Part shown: in pieces, positions 16,702 through 23,258 of the stretch
How the letters are laid out: each line of letters opens with the position of its first letter
How positions within the stretch are numbered: the stretch's first letter is position 1
IMG/VR virus record: IMGVR_UViG_3300049855_000607
Coordinates: 1-41,617 of that record
Reading direction: 5' to 3' (one strand)
DNA: 41,617 nucleotides
DNA from: a virus
The notes under the pieces: model-generated
Seen by the model: only the letters and a program-made list of their open reading frames with translations
Databases searched by the model: none
What the model was told of the DNA's origin: nothing
Made by a program: the position numbers and the translations under genes

Positions 16702-17054
16702 TGAGGAGCAACTTCTTGAGATGCTTTAATCTCATTAACTTCAGTAAGAAGCATATCTGAAAACTCTTTTAATGCACCTTGTTTTGCTTCGTGTTGAGAA
16801 AGAGTTTGCTTTGCGACTGCAGCAAGTTCTTGAGCTTTGGTAGATAATTTAGCTTTAAAGGCCAAGTCTTCTTCAGTTTTAGACATTTCCTCAAGTTCCA
16901 TAGAGCCTGCATGCTTTAACTGAAACAAAGCAGCTAAATCATCAGTTTCTTTTTTAAGAGAAACAAGTTTATCAAAAATCTTTTGACCAGCAGCTGAAAG
17001 ATCCTTAACTGGAATTCCGTTTACAGTAATTTCATCTTTGTTTAATTCAGTCAT
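16698..17054 (-). CDS. Coiled-coil hypothetical protein
   Basis: A 118-residue, nearly all-helical protein. Residues 20-115 show heptad-like Leu/Ala spacing (KIFDKLVSLKKETDDLAALF, then KAQELAAVAKQTLSQ), typical of a two-stranded coiled coil. The N-terminus ITVNGIPVKDLSAAG resembles a short beta hairpin ahead of the helix. No catalytic residues. It overlaps both neighbours and belongs to the coupled set. Coiled-coil proteins of this size in phages include scaffolds, chaperones and host-inhibiting proteins, and the sequence does not choose between them. Confidence 0.65.
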   Translation of the reverse strand: MTELNKDEITVNGIPVKDLSAAGQKIFDKLVSLKKETDDLAALFQLKHAGSMELEEMSKTEEDLAFKAKLSTKAQELAAVAKQTLSQHEAKQGALKEFSDMLLTEVNEIKASQEVAPQ

Positions 17055-17340
17055 TTTTCTTCTCCTTAATTATAATAGCGTCTTTTCTTGTTATATTCCG
17101 AAGCTTAGGTTTGTCCATTGCCTCTTTAAATATTTGATCTAAAGAAGATGTCTCATTTGATTGATCTTGATCTTCCTCCTCTTCTAAAGGAATAGAGTCT
17201 GAGATACTTTGTGCTTTTTTACTAAAGGTCTCAAAAACCTGTGCAAATTTATTATCAATATTTTCTGGCAAAATAGTTTTAGTATTAAAGCCATCTTCTT
17301 GCTTTGAATTTTCACTTACTCTTTTTATTTTTTTAATCAT
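17047..17340 (-). CDS. Small charged hypothetical protein
   Basis: A 97-residue protein, mostly disordered by composition. It has a basic start (MIKKIKRVSENSK), an acidic centre (LEEEEDQDQ) and a basic end (RKDAIIIKEKKND). Residues 30-50 may be one helix (NKFAQVFETFSKKAQSI). It overlaps the HEAT-like gene upstream by ATGA and the coiled-coil gene downstream by 8 bases. No family recognised. Confidence 0.55.
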   Translation of the reverse strand: MIKKIKRVSENSKQEDGFNTKTILPENIDNKFAQVFETFSKKAQSISDSIPLEEEEDQDQSNETSSLDQIFKEAMDKPKLRNITRKDAIIIKEKKND

Positions 17341-18191
17341 TGGGCTAAATCCACCTCAATAATAATAGTCTCTTTTAAATTTACGGGGTCAAGCCACTTT
17401 TTAAAGGCTTTCCAATCGTTCGCAGTAAGTGTGTTTAGTTTTTTAATTGCACTTTCATTGTTTCTCCAACTTAATGAATCAAAAACCATAGAGACTTTGT
17501 CATTTTTGCTTGAAGCAATTGTTTTAATCACAGAAAGAAGGGAGTCAAAGTGTGGTTCATAGTCTATGAAGGGGACGTCAGCCTTCAAGGCTTTGATCAA
17601 AGGATGTAAGGGTTTAATTATACTCTGAAGAAGATCTTTATCTTCTTTTTTTAATGAGGTAAACCAAGTTGCCATATTTCTTACTAAAACTTTTTCATTT
17701 AAAAGTGATAGAGGTAAGCTATCTTCATCAAGAAGAATCTTCAACGAATCCGCTATTAAAAATGCAAACGGAGTACCTGTCGCTAAGAGCTCTAATATCA
17801 AGGGAGTTGGAATGTTAGCTAACGTCTCTGAAGAGAGATGCCCCTTTTCTAAAGATTCAACGACTACACTCATTGCTTCTTTTCTTATTGTACTTGCTTT
17901 GTCGTTTAAAATCTCTGATAGATTTGAGATTAAATAATCTAAATTATAGAGGAGAGCTGCCTTTCTTCTGTCATATTTTGAATGATTTTTGTATTTATCT
18001 CTCAACCAAAAAGGGGCATTTTTATGCTGAAGTAAGTGAATAATAGAGCTTTTAGCATAAATTACCCAATTCCTCTCTTCAGTCACAGGATCTGGAGCTA
18101 ATTTATGATACCAATCAACTATTATTTGTTCTTCTACATCTAAAGCATACCATTTTGATTGACTTGGTGCTAAATTAAAATAACGAGTCAA
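17337..18191 (-). CDS. HEAT-repeat-like protein
   Basis: A 284-residue all-helical protein. Residues 50-82 (IIHLLQHKNAPFWLRDKY, then YDRRKAALLY) and 91-110 (LSEILNDKASTIRKEAMSVV) fit HEAT-like helical hairpins, and later segments (LSSETLANIPTPLILELLAT, LADVP-rich helices) continue the pattern. HEAT solenoids bind proteins or DNA and have no enzyme activity. The first part is clearly related to the plus-strand protein at 29.5 kb, which has LLKHPCCPDYIREKY in the same place. It begins inside the stop of the Cys-containing gene (ATGA) and ends in the ATGA of the next one. Function unknown. Confidence 0.7.
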   Translation of the reverse strand: MTRYFNLAPSQSKWYALDVEEQIIVDWYHKLAPDPVTEERNWVIYAKSSIIHLLQHKNAPFWLRDKYKNHSKYDRRKAALLYNLDYLISNLSEILNDKASTIRKEAMSVVVESLEKGHLSSETLANIPTPLILELLATGTPFAFLIADSLKILLDEDSLPLSLLNEKVLVRNMATWFTSLKKEDKDLLQSIIKPLHPLIKALKADVPFIDYEPHFDSLLSVIKTIASSKNDKVSMVFDSLSWRNNESAIKKLNTLTANDWKAFKKWLDPVNLKETIIIEVDLAQ

Positions 18192-18496
18192 CGGCCACCT
18201 CGACGATTGGCTGGTTTAACTACTGTTCCTTTTGGAGAAGGTGGTGGAGCCACCCCACCCACTGGTTGATATCCACCAACAGCTTCTATTTTTTGACCAG
18301 TTTGCACCTGTGCAATCTTATTGGATTCAATGATTGGCCTAAGTATATCATTACCTCTTGCAAGTTCACTTTGAATCCTAAACTCGCAAGATCTAAACCG
18401 GTAGACTTTTACGTGCATCTTACAAAATTCACAGTAGATCGAATAGTCTGTTGTTTTATCAAATACAGTCTTGTTATCTTTTTCGCAGGGTTTCAT
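18188..18496 (-). CDS. Small Cys-containing protein with Pro/Gly-rich tail
   Basis: A 102-residue protein with Cys at 4, 22, 25 and 37 (YCEFC and RSCEF), possibly one zinc site, followed by helix 38-60 and a flexible tail (GGVAPPPSPKGTVVKP) ending in RRGGR. The tail is basic enough to touch nucleic acid. AGAGG lies about six bases before the ATG. It heads the chain of overlapping genes that runs to 16.5 kb, just after a hairpin. No named family recognised. Confidence 0.6.
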   Translation of the reverse strand: MKPCEKDNKTVFDKTTDYSIYCEFCKMHVKVYRFRSCEFRIQSELARGNDILRPIIESNKIAQVQTGQKIEAVGGYQPVGGVAPPPSPKGTVVKPANRRGGR

Positions 18497-18521
18497 TTTA
18501 ACCTCTTTGTAAAAGAGAATA

Positions 18522-18547
18522 CGGCAAGACCCTTAAGAGTCAAGCCG
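18522..18547 (-). terminator. Hairpin with U-rich tail
   Basis: On the minus transcript CGGC-UU-GACUC-UUAA-GGGUC-UU-GCCG folds into two stems separated by a symmetric UU/UU loop. It is followed by UAUUCUCUUUUAC, loosely U-rich. It lies after the 105-residue helical gene and before the Cys-containing gene, so it is a possible weak terminator or attenuator. Confidence 0.45.
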
Positions 18548-18574
18548 CACTTATAATACAATAGAACTTAGATA

Positions 18575-18892
18575 TTAATCTAAATCCATACTCTTTAATA
18601 GCTCAAGAATATCTTCGCAGTGAGAGTCTACAGCTTTGCAGTTTCTTGGAATTCGGTTTCCGAAGACTTTTGTTACTCTTTCTGCACAGGTCTTTAGAGC
18701 TTTCAAAGCTTTTTTTTGTTTCCCGGAAAGACCGGCCGTTGCTGCCTCTTCCTCTTCTTCGTCTTCTTTAGCTGCTTGGACGAGTTTCTGCGCTGCCAGA
18801 TGAAGCACTGCTGCTTCTTCAGTACGACCCTCTTCATCCATTTTTTCGGATAGATTTAGTAGATTTTCTACTTCGGCGAGATGAATTTTCAT
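18575..18892 (-). CDS. Helical hypothetical protein
   Basis: A 105-residue protein. I start at MKIHLAEVEN because AAGGAG stands eight bases before it; upstream codons in frame have no ribosome site and read like shadow sequence. Residues 1-55 are two amphipathic helices (VENLLNLSEKMDEEGRTEEA, AVLHLAAQKLVQAAKEDE) resembling a small helical-hairpin domain. An acidic run EEEEE follows, then KQKKALKALKTCAERVTKVFG and a C-terminal helix. Three Cys lie in the last 45 residues. It is probably a small helical protein-binding factor. Nothing more can be inferred. Confidence 0.65.
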   Translation of the reverse strand: MKIHLAEVENLLNLSEKMDEEGRTEEAAVLHLAAQKLVQAAKEDEEEEEAATAGLSGKQKKALKALKTCAERVTKVFGNRIPRNCKAVDSHCEDILELLKSMDLD

Positions 18893-19031
18893 TCTTAGAC
18901 TCCTTCTTTTTAGAGAACTTTTTATATTGTTTAATAAGGAATTTTTCACAAAAGACAGTAACATTAAATTTGCGCTCAAGAATTAAACCTAAGATTACGC
19001 ATTTTAAAATAATTAGGTAATCAAGGCTCAA
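18834..19031 (-). CDS. Possible small membrane protein with TTG start
   Basis: A 65-residue frame starting at TTG with GGAG six bases upstream, the only start with a ribosome site. Residues 3-18 (LDYLIILKCVILGLIL) could cross the membrane. The rest is very basic (KKFSKKKESK, RRSRKSTKSIRK). It overlaps the start of the 105-residue gene by 59 bases, more than any other pair here, which counts against it. It may end as a coupling leader for that gene instead of making a functional protein. Confidence 0.4.
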   Translation of the reverse strand: MSLDYLIILKCVILGLILERKFNVTVFCEKFLIKQYKKFSKKKESKNENSSRRSRKSTKSIRKNG

Positions 19032-19067
19032 GACTACTCCTTAAGAAAAGATCAATAGGGATTTAAA

Positions 19068-19074
19068 AATCAAT
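19068..19074 (-). promoter_or_regulatory. ATTGATT element
   Basis: ATATTGATTTTTAAA overlaps the stop codon of the DGPA-repeat gene and precedes the TTG start of the possible small membrane protein by 37 bases. It is the copy with the most coding overlap, so the weakest of the six as a regulatory site. Confidence 0.3.
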
Positions 19075-19516
19075 ATATTTGTTTGTACTCCCTTACCCAC
19101 CAGCGAGGATCGGTTAATCGCTCGGCAAGGGTCATTTTATTGACCTCGTTCATTGTCGCAATGTGCTCGTGCTCAATAAGAGGCTCGTTATCTAAGTACC
19201 AATCCCTAATAAGCAGATCATTATTTATTAGAGCGGGACCGTCAAGTCTGTGTCTTTTATTATGAAGGAACCATTCTTCTTGCCCATCTTCCCATACTAT
19301 AGCGGGACCATCTTCTCTGTGACGCAATCCATTTAAAAACCACTCTTTAGCTTCATTGTGATGTTCTACTGCAGGACCATCTTCTCTGTGAAGAGTTAGT
19401 AAAAATGAAGAAGGATCATATATGAAGCGAGCTTGTTGGAAAGAAAGCTCTTCTCTTCCTTTTTCCTTGGTATAAACAACACAAAATGGCTTTGGAGTAA
19501 TGACACTTACTTTCAT
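19070..19516 (-). CDS. DGPA-repeat (MORN-like) protein with shared C-terminal tail
   Basis: A 148-residue protein. Residues 43-49, 66-72 and 89-95 carry HREDGPA, HREDGPA and HRLDGPA at a period of 23, each followed by a strand with E-W-F or W-Y and a turn G-L or N-K. This beta-hairpin repeat resembles the MORN-like antitoxin/phage repeats found in large viruses; its role is not established. Residues 130-148 (LAERLTDPRWWVREYKQIY) form a HEAT-like tail nearly identical to the end of the deaminase just upstream, shared at DNA level over 23 bases. The start overlaps the deaminase stop by ATGA. It may have arisen by partial duplication of the deaminase tail. Confidence 0.75.
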   Translation of the reverse strand: MKVSVITPKPFCVVYTKEKGREELSFQQARFIYDPSSFLLTLHREDGPAVEHHNEAKEWFLNGLRHREDGPAIVWEDGQEEWFLHNKRHRLDGPALINNDLLIRDWYLDNEPLIEHEHIATMNEVNKMTLAERLTDPRWWVREYKQIY

Positions 19517-19545
19517 TTATATTCCCTTACCCACCAGCGAGGATC
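19089..19545. repeat. 23-bp direct repeat in two gene ends
   Basis: TCCCTTACCCACCAGCGAGG plus ATC occurs at 19089-19111 and at 19523-19545. Both copies encode DPRWWVREY near the C-terminus of neighbouring genes. Exact identity over 23 bases in otherwise different genes points to recent duplication or gene conversion. Confidence 0.85.
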
Positions 19546-20205
19546 TGTGAGTCTTTCGGCAGGAGACATATTCTTAACTTCCTTAATAATTCTCATATAA
19601 TCAACAAGTTCATAAGCAACTCCGTCAATATAATAATGATTAGGAAAGGATCCGTAAGCTACGGCATCTTCTTCTATTGCTGGTCCATCAAGTCTATGAT
19701 AAAGCTCGTTAAGGTGCTGATGAACATCATCTCCAGCTGCGCAGTCTACAATTCCTTTATCTTTTATGTGGAAGGTAACTTGAACTCCAACTTGACTGGT
19801 CTCTACGCCGTTGTATTCCAGGAGTTGAAGACTGGAGAGATCCTTATATCGGCGACAGTAATATACGTGCTTGATTCCTTGTTTTATTAGAATCTTTTTA
19901 GCACAAGAACGACAAGGAGACCAAGTAGTAAAGAGAATTTTAGGAGTGTTAGAATCGACGTTTACTTTAAGAAGAGCATTTGATTCAGCGTGTTCGCATC
20001 CACAATTACTCGCTGCCTTAGGATCTTCACAACGATTTTGACCACCTGGAATGTTCCCGTTGTATCCGATTCCTAAAACGTGTTGGAAGTCTTCACTTAC
20101 TACAACGCAACCTACTTGCTTTCTTTCGCAAGTACTTCTTTTTTCTAAAGAAAGAGCAAAGTTCATATAAATAGATTGGAAAGATGGCCTATCTTCTTTA
20201 CGCAT
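19513..20205 (-). CDS. dCMP/cytidine deaminase-type enzyme fused to a DGPA-repeat tail
   Basis: A 230-residue protein. Residues 1-140 are a zinc cytidine deaminase domain of the dCMP type: GYNGNIPGG at 47-55, HAE at 72-74 (zinc His and proton-shuttling Glu) and PCRSC at 97-101 (two zinc Cys). dCMP deaminases turn dCMP into dUMP for thymidylate synthesis and are common in phages. Residues 158-230 are not part of the family: one HRLDGPA repeat (170-176), a strand pair, then PAERLTDPRWWVREYK. Family members are normally 140-190 residues, so this is a fusion. It overlaps the next gene by ATGA. The allosteric dCTP site typical of T4 Cd was not identified. Confidence 0.85.
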   Translation of the reverse strand: MRKEDRPSFQSIYMNFALSLEKRSTCERKQVGCVVVSEDFQHVLGIGYNGNIPGGQNRCEDPKAASNCGCEHAESNALLKVNVDSNTPKILFTTWSPCRSCAKKILIKQGIKHVYYCRRYKDLSSLQLLEYNGVETSQVGVQVTFHIKDKGIVDCAAGDDVHQHLNELYHRLDGPAIEEDAVAYGSFPNHYYIDGVAYELVDYMRIIKEVKNMSPAERLTDPRWWVREYK

Positions 20206-20425
20206 TATCTCTCCAGTAGATTATTGCTTCAGCAAGGTCTCTATCTCTTGCAAGGGAAGAGGTTTGAAGAATAGCTAAATCTGAACTACTTGTATTTTTA
20301 GTTCTTTGAATTGCTTTTGTAATTGCAACCAAAAATTCGTCTGAAATATGCATCTTTACTTCTGCTTCTACCTCTGTTACTTCAAGTAGTGTAGTTCCGT
20401 TCGCACTCATATTAATTAACGACAT
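20198..20425 (-). CDS. Small protein with HEAT-like module
   Basis: A 75-residue protein of unknown function with GGAG eight bases before the first ATG. Residues 15-40 read as a strand and a helix (EVTEVEAEVKMHI, then FLVAITKAIQRTK). Residues 50-71 (LAILQTSSLARDRDLAEAII) fit the recurring HEAT-like module and are very like the end of the 96-residue protein three genes upstream (LKLTSSLKQDREYAEAVL). It overlaps the deaminase by 8 bases. No catalytic motif. Confidence 0.65.
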   Translation of the reverse strand: MSLINMSANGTTLLEVTEVEAEVKMHISDEFLVAITKAIQRTKNTSSSDLAILQTSSLARDRDLAEAIIYWRDNA

Positions 20426-20436
20426 TCTTTATTCTC

Positions 20437-20793
20437 CTACCTATTCTTTTTTAAATCTTCAAGCTGTGTTTGAGCATTATTTATTCTTTCTTCTAAAATT
20501 GTTATGGCATACTCTCTTACAGTCTTATTATTTGAAAGCAAATGTACTTCTGGATTTATTTCTACTGCATCAAGTAGAGCATCTCTTAGATCATATGTTT
20601 CCATCATAGATGGAAAAGCTCCTGGAGTTATTACTACGTGCCAAAAATAGAAACCAAAGCAAAACATAGGACCATCATAAAACTCTTTTTTAAATCCAAG
20701 ATACCCATATTTAGAAGGAAGAGTATTCCAAGAAAGCTGAAATCCATCTTCTTTGAAACTTAACGTAAAAAGCCAATGTAAAAATTCTTTCAT
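20437..20793 (-). CDS. Hypothetical protein with HEAT-like module
   Basis: A 118-residue protein. The first 60 residues are aromatic and mixed (LHWLFTLSF, then GPMFCFGFYFWHVVI) and could be a compact alpha/beta domain; I see no clear transmembrane helix because charged residues are interspersed. Residues 83-100 (VHLLSNNKTVREYAITIL) fit the HEAT-like module, followed by a C-terminal helix (ERINNAQTQLEDLKK). GGGAG precedes the ATG by five bases and the upstream stop abuts it. Function unknown. Confidence 0.65.
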   Translation of the reverse strand: MKEFLHWLFTLSFKEDGFQLSWNTLPSKYGYLGFKKEFYDGPMFCFGFYFWHVVITPGAFPSMMETYDLRDALLDAVEINPEVHLLSNNKTVREYAITILEERINNAQTQLEDLKKNR

Positions 20794-21084
20794 CTATTCT
20801 CCCTTGAGAAGCTTGACCAATTGTTTCTTTAGTTTTAAAACTGCTTCGGCATATTCACGATCTTGCTTAAGCGAGGATGTAAGCTTCAAAGTTAAGTCTT
20901 CGTCTGAAATTTCTAAAGCTTGAGACACTGCATCTATAGGTCCAATCTGCCAGCTATGATCTCGTGATTCTCGAGAAGGGAAAAAGGTGCTTATTGTAGT
21001 TGACATATCTGCTGTAGTAAAAGAACCTTCAATACTAATAATATCAGTTCCAGGTATCATAATATCAGTTCCAGGTATCTTCAT
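20794..21084 (-). CDS. Small protein with N-terminal duplication and HEAT-like module
   Basis: A 96-residue protein. GGAG five bases before the first ATG sets the start; a second ATG lies seven codons on, inside a 21-base tandem duplication that doubles IPGTDIM/IPGTDII. Residues 15-60 are polar, and 64-83 (LTLKLTSSLKQDREYAEAVL) form the HEAT-like module followed by a Lys-rich helix end (KKQLVKLLKGE). The module is the closest match to that of the 75-residue protein two genes on, which suggests gene duplication with divergent N-termini. Function unknown. Confidence 0.65.
   Translation of the reverse strand: MKIPGTDIMIPGTDIISIEGSFTTADMSTTISTFFPSRESRDHSWQIGPIDAVSQALEISDEDLTLKLTSSLKQDREYAEAVLKLKKQLVKLLKGE
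21040..21081. repeat. 21-bp tandem duplication inside a gene start
   Basis: AATATCAGTTCCAGGTATC plus two bases is present twice head to tail, with one difference in the last codon. It adds seven residues (IPGTDIM) in frame and a second ATG. Strand slippage is the simplest origin. Confidence 0.8.
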
Positions 21085-21099
21085 AGTAGCTCCTTAATT

Positions 21100-21966
21100 T
21101 TATACGAACATTCCACAACTTGCCTTTACATCAAAGCCTACTCGCTCAATAATTTTGGAGCTTTGATATTGCTTAATTAATTCATTAATTTTATTAATTG
21201 ACTCTGTAGATGCTTCCTTGCCAAAAGCATCAGAATAAGGATTATATTTGACAATATTAAAAGAAACCATCAATTCTCTCTTCTTTACCTCTTCAAGAAT
21301 ATTATACCAATCTTCCAAGGAATCATTCTCTTTATCAATAATGCAACCGTGAATTTTAATAATCTTTTTACTGTCTTGTTGATAGGCTGCAAGGATGTCG
21401 AGTGCCTTATATGGATCCATAGCTTGAGGCATCCATTGAGTACGAAAAGCGTCATTAAGTGAATAGAGTGAATAGTAAATAGTAGGATAAATACCAGAGA
21501 AGATAGAGGCAAGGCGCTTTCTAGATGCCTCTACAGGCATAATAGTAGAGATGTTAAACTTGGGGATTAGATTGTTATCTCTTGCAAGAGAACTCAAGGA
21601 ACTTAAGATATTAAAACCATCTGTTAAAATGTGCTTATTGGCGAGTGGCTCTCCTCTAACCATAAAGTCAAAATGAACTACTTGAGCGTTTTGTTGCTCT
21701 TGAGGAAGAGATTTATAGTAACTAAAAATTGTCCTTGCTTGAGCATCGTAAAGATCTCTATCAACGTGAGTAAATGTAGTTTGATTAGTAGCTGTTAAAT
21801 GACAGAATTTACAACCTTTAACACATCCAGTTTGAGAAGAGAGGTAGGTAATAAAATATTCATCTTTGCGTCTTACAAAACGAGTCTCTACTTTACCACC
21901 ATCTAAGTGGTCTGCAACAAAATTAACTGTTTGATCTTGTGAAGAAAAAATTGGTGTAAATTTCAT
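21100..21966 (-). CDS. Radical-SAM, RlmN/Cfr-like protein
   Basis: A 288-residue enzyme-like protein. C48-x3-C52-x2-C55 in SSQTGCVKGCKFC binds the 4Fe-4S cluster; FMVRGEP at 101-107 is the GEP motif for S-adenosylmethionine; near the end VGFDVKASCGMF supplies Cys284, matching the methyl-carrying Cys355 of RlmN, which methylates C2 of adenine in 23S rRNA and tRNA. It lacks the N-terminal 90-100 residues of bacterial RlmN. The second catalytic Cys of RlmN (Cys118, seven residues before the first cluster Cys) is Tyr41 here, so the usual resolution of the RNA adduct should not work as known. The start shares ATGA with the oxygenase stop. RNA substrate unknown. Confidence 0.82.
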   Translation of the reverse strand: MKFTPIFSSQDQTVNFVADHLDGGKVETRFVRRKDEYFITYLSSQTGCVKGCKFCHLTATNQTTFTHVDRDLYDAQARTIFSYYKSLPQEQQNAQVVHFDFMVRGEPLANKHILTDGFNILSSLSSLARDNNLIPKFNISTIMPVEASRKRLASIFSGIYPTIYYSLYSLNDAFRTQWMPQAMDPYKALDILAAYQQDSKKIIKIHGCIIDKENDSLEDWYNILEEVKKRELMVSFNIVKYNPYSDAFGKEASTESINKINELIKQYQSSKIIERVGFDVKASCGMFV

Positions 21967-22301
21967 TTTGAATCCTTAATTAAAAATCCAATTGATAGAA
22001 CATATCTTGTGGATCCAATTATTTTATCCACTTTATGTTTATTGATGTCAGGTCTAAAGAATTGAAAGTATTTATTACTTAAGATAGGCTTTTGCTCACA
22101 AGAAAATTGACCACCTTGAGAAGGCTGTCTCAGGAATATATTAAGTCTATAGTGTTTGTAGTTTAAGACTGGATCTGTGTGCCAATCTATGTGAGAACCA
22201 TTTGGATACTTTAAAATATAAATATCAAAAGGAACTGGGAAGCTACTGGAAAGAATAAGTCTCTTGAAGTATCCGCTTCCCTGTCTTCCAAGTTGCCACA
22301 T
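21963..22301 (-). CDS. Small 2OG-Fe(II) oxygenase-like protein
   Basis: A 112-residue protein that spans just the core double-stranded beta-helix. HTD at 41-43 supplies two iron ligands, His89 in NKHKV is the third and Arg99 in GSTRYVLSIGF binds the 2-oxoglutarate carboxylate. YRLNIFL and the GGQF turn match the family strands. The N-terminus WQLGRQGSGY is shared with other short phage members as far as I recall. Such enzymes hydroxylate proteins, nucleic acid bases or small molecules; the substrate here is unknown. It overlaps the HTH gene (TAATG) and the RlmN-like gene (ATGA), so three products are made from one coupled unit. Confidence 0.78.
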   Translation of the reverse strand: MWQLGRQGSGYFKRLILSSSFPVPFDIYILKYPNGSHIDWHTDPVLNYKHYRLNIFLRQPSQGGQFSCEQKPILSNKYFQFFRPDINKHKVDKIIGSTRYVLSIGFLIKDSK

Positions 22302-22525
22302 TACTTTGCCTCATTTAATTTTTTGATAAAAATCTTAAGCTCTTCAATAGTAAAGGATCCTATTTTACCTTTAGTAATTTGCTCAAGAGTAGCTTCATCT
22401 ACTCCTAAAATAGATTTTAGATCCTTAATCTTTTCAATTTTTTGAAGAATTACTTTCATAAGATAGTACTTCTCTTCTATCTGAAGAGCTTCTTCTTTTG
22501 AAAAAAGATCGTTGAAGACATTCAT
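22301..22525 (-). CDS. Short helix-turn-helix (XRE/HigA-like) protein
   Basis: A 74-residue protein. Residues 35-72 (LKSILGVDEATLEQITKGKI, then FTIEELKIFIKKL) match the last helices of XRE-type repressor domains such as those of HigA-like antitoxins: a recognition helix with the K-G-K-I turn and a closing helix. The front part is a helix that may serve for dimerisation. It may be a regulator of its own operon. It overlaps upstream by ATGA and downstream by TAATG. No toxin partner of known type stands next to it, so a toxin-antitoxin role is not supported. Confidence 0.6.
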   Translation of the reverse strand: MNVFNDLFSKEEALQIEEKYYLMKVILQKIEKIKDLKSILGVDEATLEQITKGKIGSFTIEELKIFIKKLNEAK

Positions 22526-22860
22526 TTTAGTAGTTCCTTTAAGGACTCTTCTGTAATGCCTAAATCCTTAGCAGCCGCAAAAAGCTGAGCTTTAGCTTTT
22601 TGTTGTTTGTCAACCTCTTTTTGGACCAATCTTTGTTTGTGTTCTTCAAGTCTTGCTGAGAATTCTTCGCCAGTTTCAAGTCTATAAAGATAGAAAGTTT
22701 TGCTGGTCTCGCCATATGACGACGAATACATTTCGTAATCTATACCTACAGCTTCAGGATACTCAAGCTTTAATTCTTGTAGAAATTCCTGTATTTGTTC
22801 AAAGGTACCAGATAGTCTGTCGTAGTCTATTTCACGAAGCTTAATTTGTTGTGGCGACAT
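22522..22860 (-). CDS. Hypothetical helical protein
   Basis: A 112-residue protein. I begin at the ATG of MSPQQIKLRE, preceded by AGGA eight bases upstream; a TTG 14 codons earlier has no site. Residues 20-70 suggest an alpha/beta fold (IQEFLQELKLEYPEAVGI, DYEMYSSSYGETSKTFYLY), and residues 72-112 are a charged helix (SARLEEHKQRLVQKEVDKQQ) ending in ITEESLKELLK. The start overlaps the upstream 55-residue gene by 20 bases. No named family. Confidence 0.65.
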   Translation of the reverse strand: MSPQQIKLREIDYDRLSGTFEQIQEFLQELKLEYPEAVGIDYEMYSSSYGETSKTFYLYRLETGEEFSARLEEHKQRLVQKEVDKQQKAKAQLFAAAKDLGITEESLKELLK

Positions 22861-23008
22861 TGACTTTTTCCTTTTCCATTTTTCTACGTTGATAGGAAAC
22901 AAAAATACGACAACAAGTCTTACAAGTCAGAGTTGGAGAGCTTACTGACTTGGAGCATTCGGCATTATAATATGGATGAGAAAAACAAAATAAATTAAAA
23001 TTATCCAT
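22841..23008 (-). CDS. 55-residue Cys-rich protein
   Basis: A short gene with GGAG seven bases before its ATG, whose ATG overlaps the stop of the gene upstream (TAATG) and whose end overlaps the next gene by 20 bases. The product has Cys at 8, 18, 29, 32 and 33 (NLFCFSHPYY, AECSKS, TCKTCCRIF), a plausible one-zinc finger with a CxxC knuckle. The tail (RRKMEKEKV) is basic. No family recognised; a nucleic-acid or protein adaptor is possible. Confidence 0.65.
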   Translation of the reverse strand: MDNFNLFCFSHPYYNAECSKSVSSPTLTCKTCCRIFVSYQRRKMEKEKVNVATTN

Positions 23009-23187
23009 TAATTATCTCCAAAAATAGAAGGTTTTTTAGGTTTCAAAATTATTTTAAAATCTTTAATAGCGTCAGACAATCCTCTGTTGTATCCAGCGTA
23101 ATATTCTGAAGACTTGTGTAAATCACTTTTTTGATTAGTGTAACCTATCCTATAACCTTGAAGCCACTCTTGACTAAGTTCTGTCAT
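23008..23187 (-). CDS. 59-residue hypothetical protein
   Basis: A short gene preceded by AGAGG and joined to the next gene by TAATG. Residues 5-42 contain G-Y-x-x-G-Y and Y-Y-A-G-Y-N-x-G (EWLQGYRIGYTNQ, SEYYAGYNRGLSDAIKD), a spacing of Gly and aromatic residues repeated twice as in small helical-hairpin proteins. The C-terminus is Lys-rich. It is the first gene after a terminator-like hairpin, so it probably has its own promoter, which I could not place. Function unknown. Confidence 0.6.
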   Translation of the reverse strand: MTELSQEWLQGYRIGYTNQKSDLHKSSEYYAGYNRGLSDAIKDFKIILKPKKPSIFGDN

Positions 23188-23202
23188 AGAATCCTCTGTA
23201 TA

Positions 23203-23234
23203 TAAAAAATAACTACAAGTTTTAAACCTTATAG
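23203..23234 (-). terminator. Weak intrinsic terminator
   Basis: CUAUAAG and CUUGUAG pair over an 8-base loop, with one G-U, and UUAUUUUUU follows directly on the minus transcript. The stem is AT-rich and so weak. It sits 25 bases after the stop of the 108-residue gene and before the 59-residue gene. Confidence 0.45.
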
Positions 23235-23258
23235 TTTAATTATACGGATTTTTTTTAA

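Noticed and set aside
22301-22902. A toxin-antitoxin pair formed by the short HTH protein and its neighbour
   Set aside because: The upstream neighbour shows no RelE/HigB-like pattern, and the downstream one is an oxygenase.
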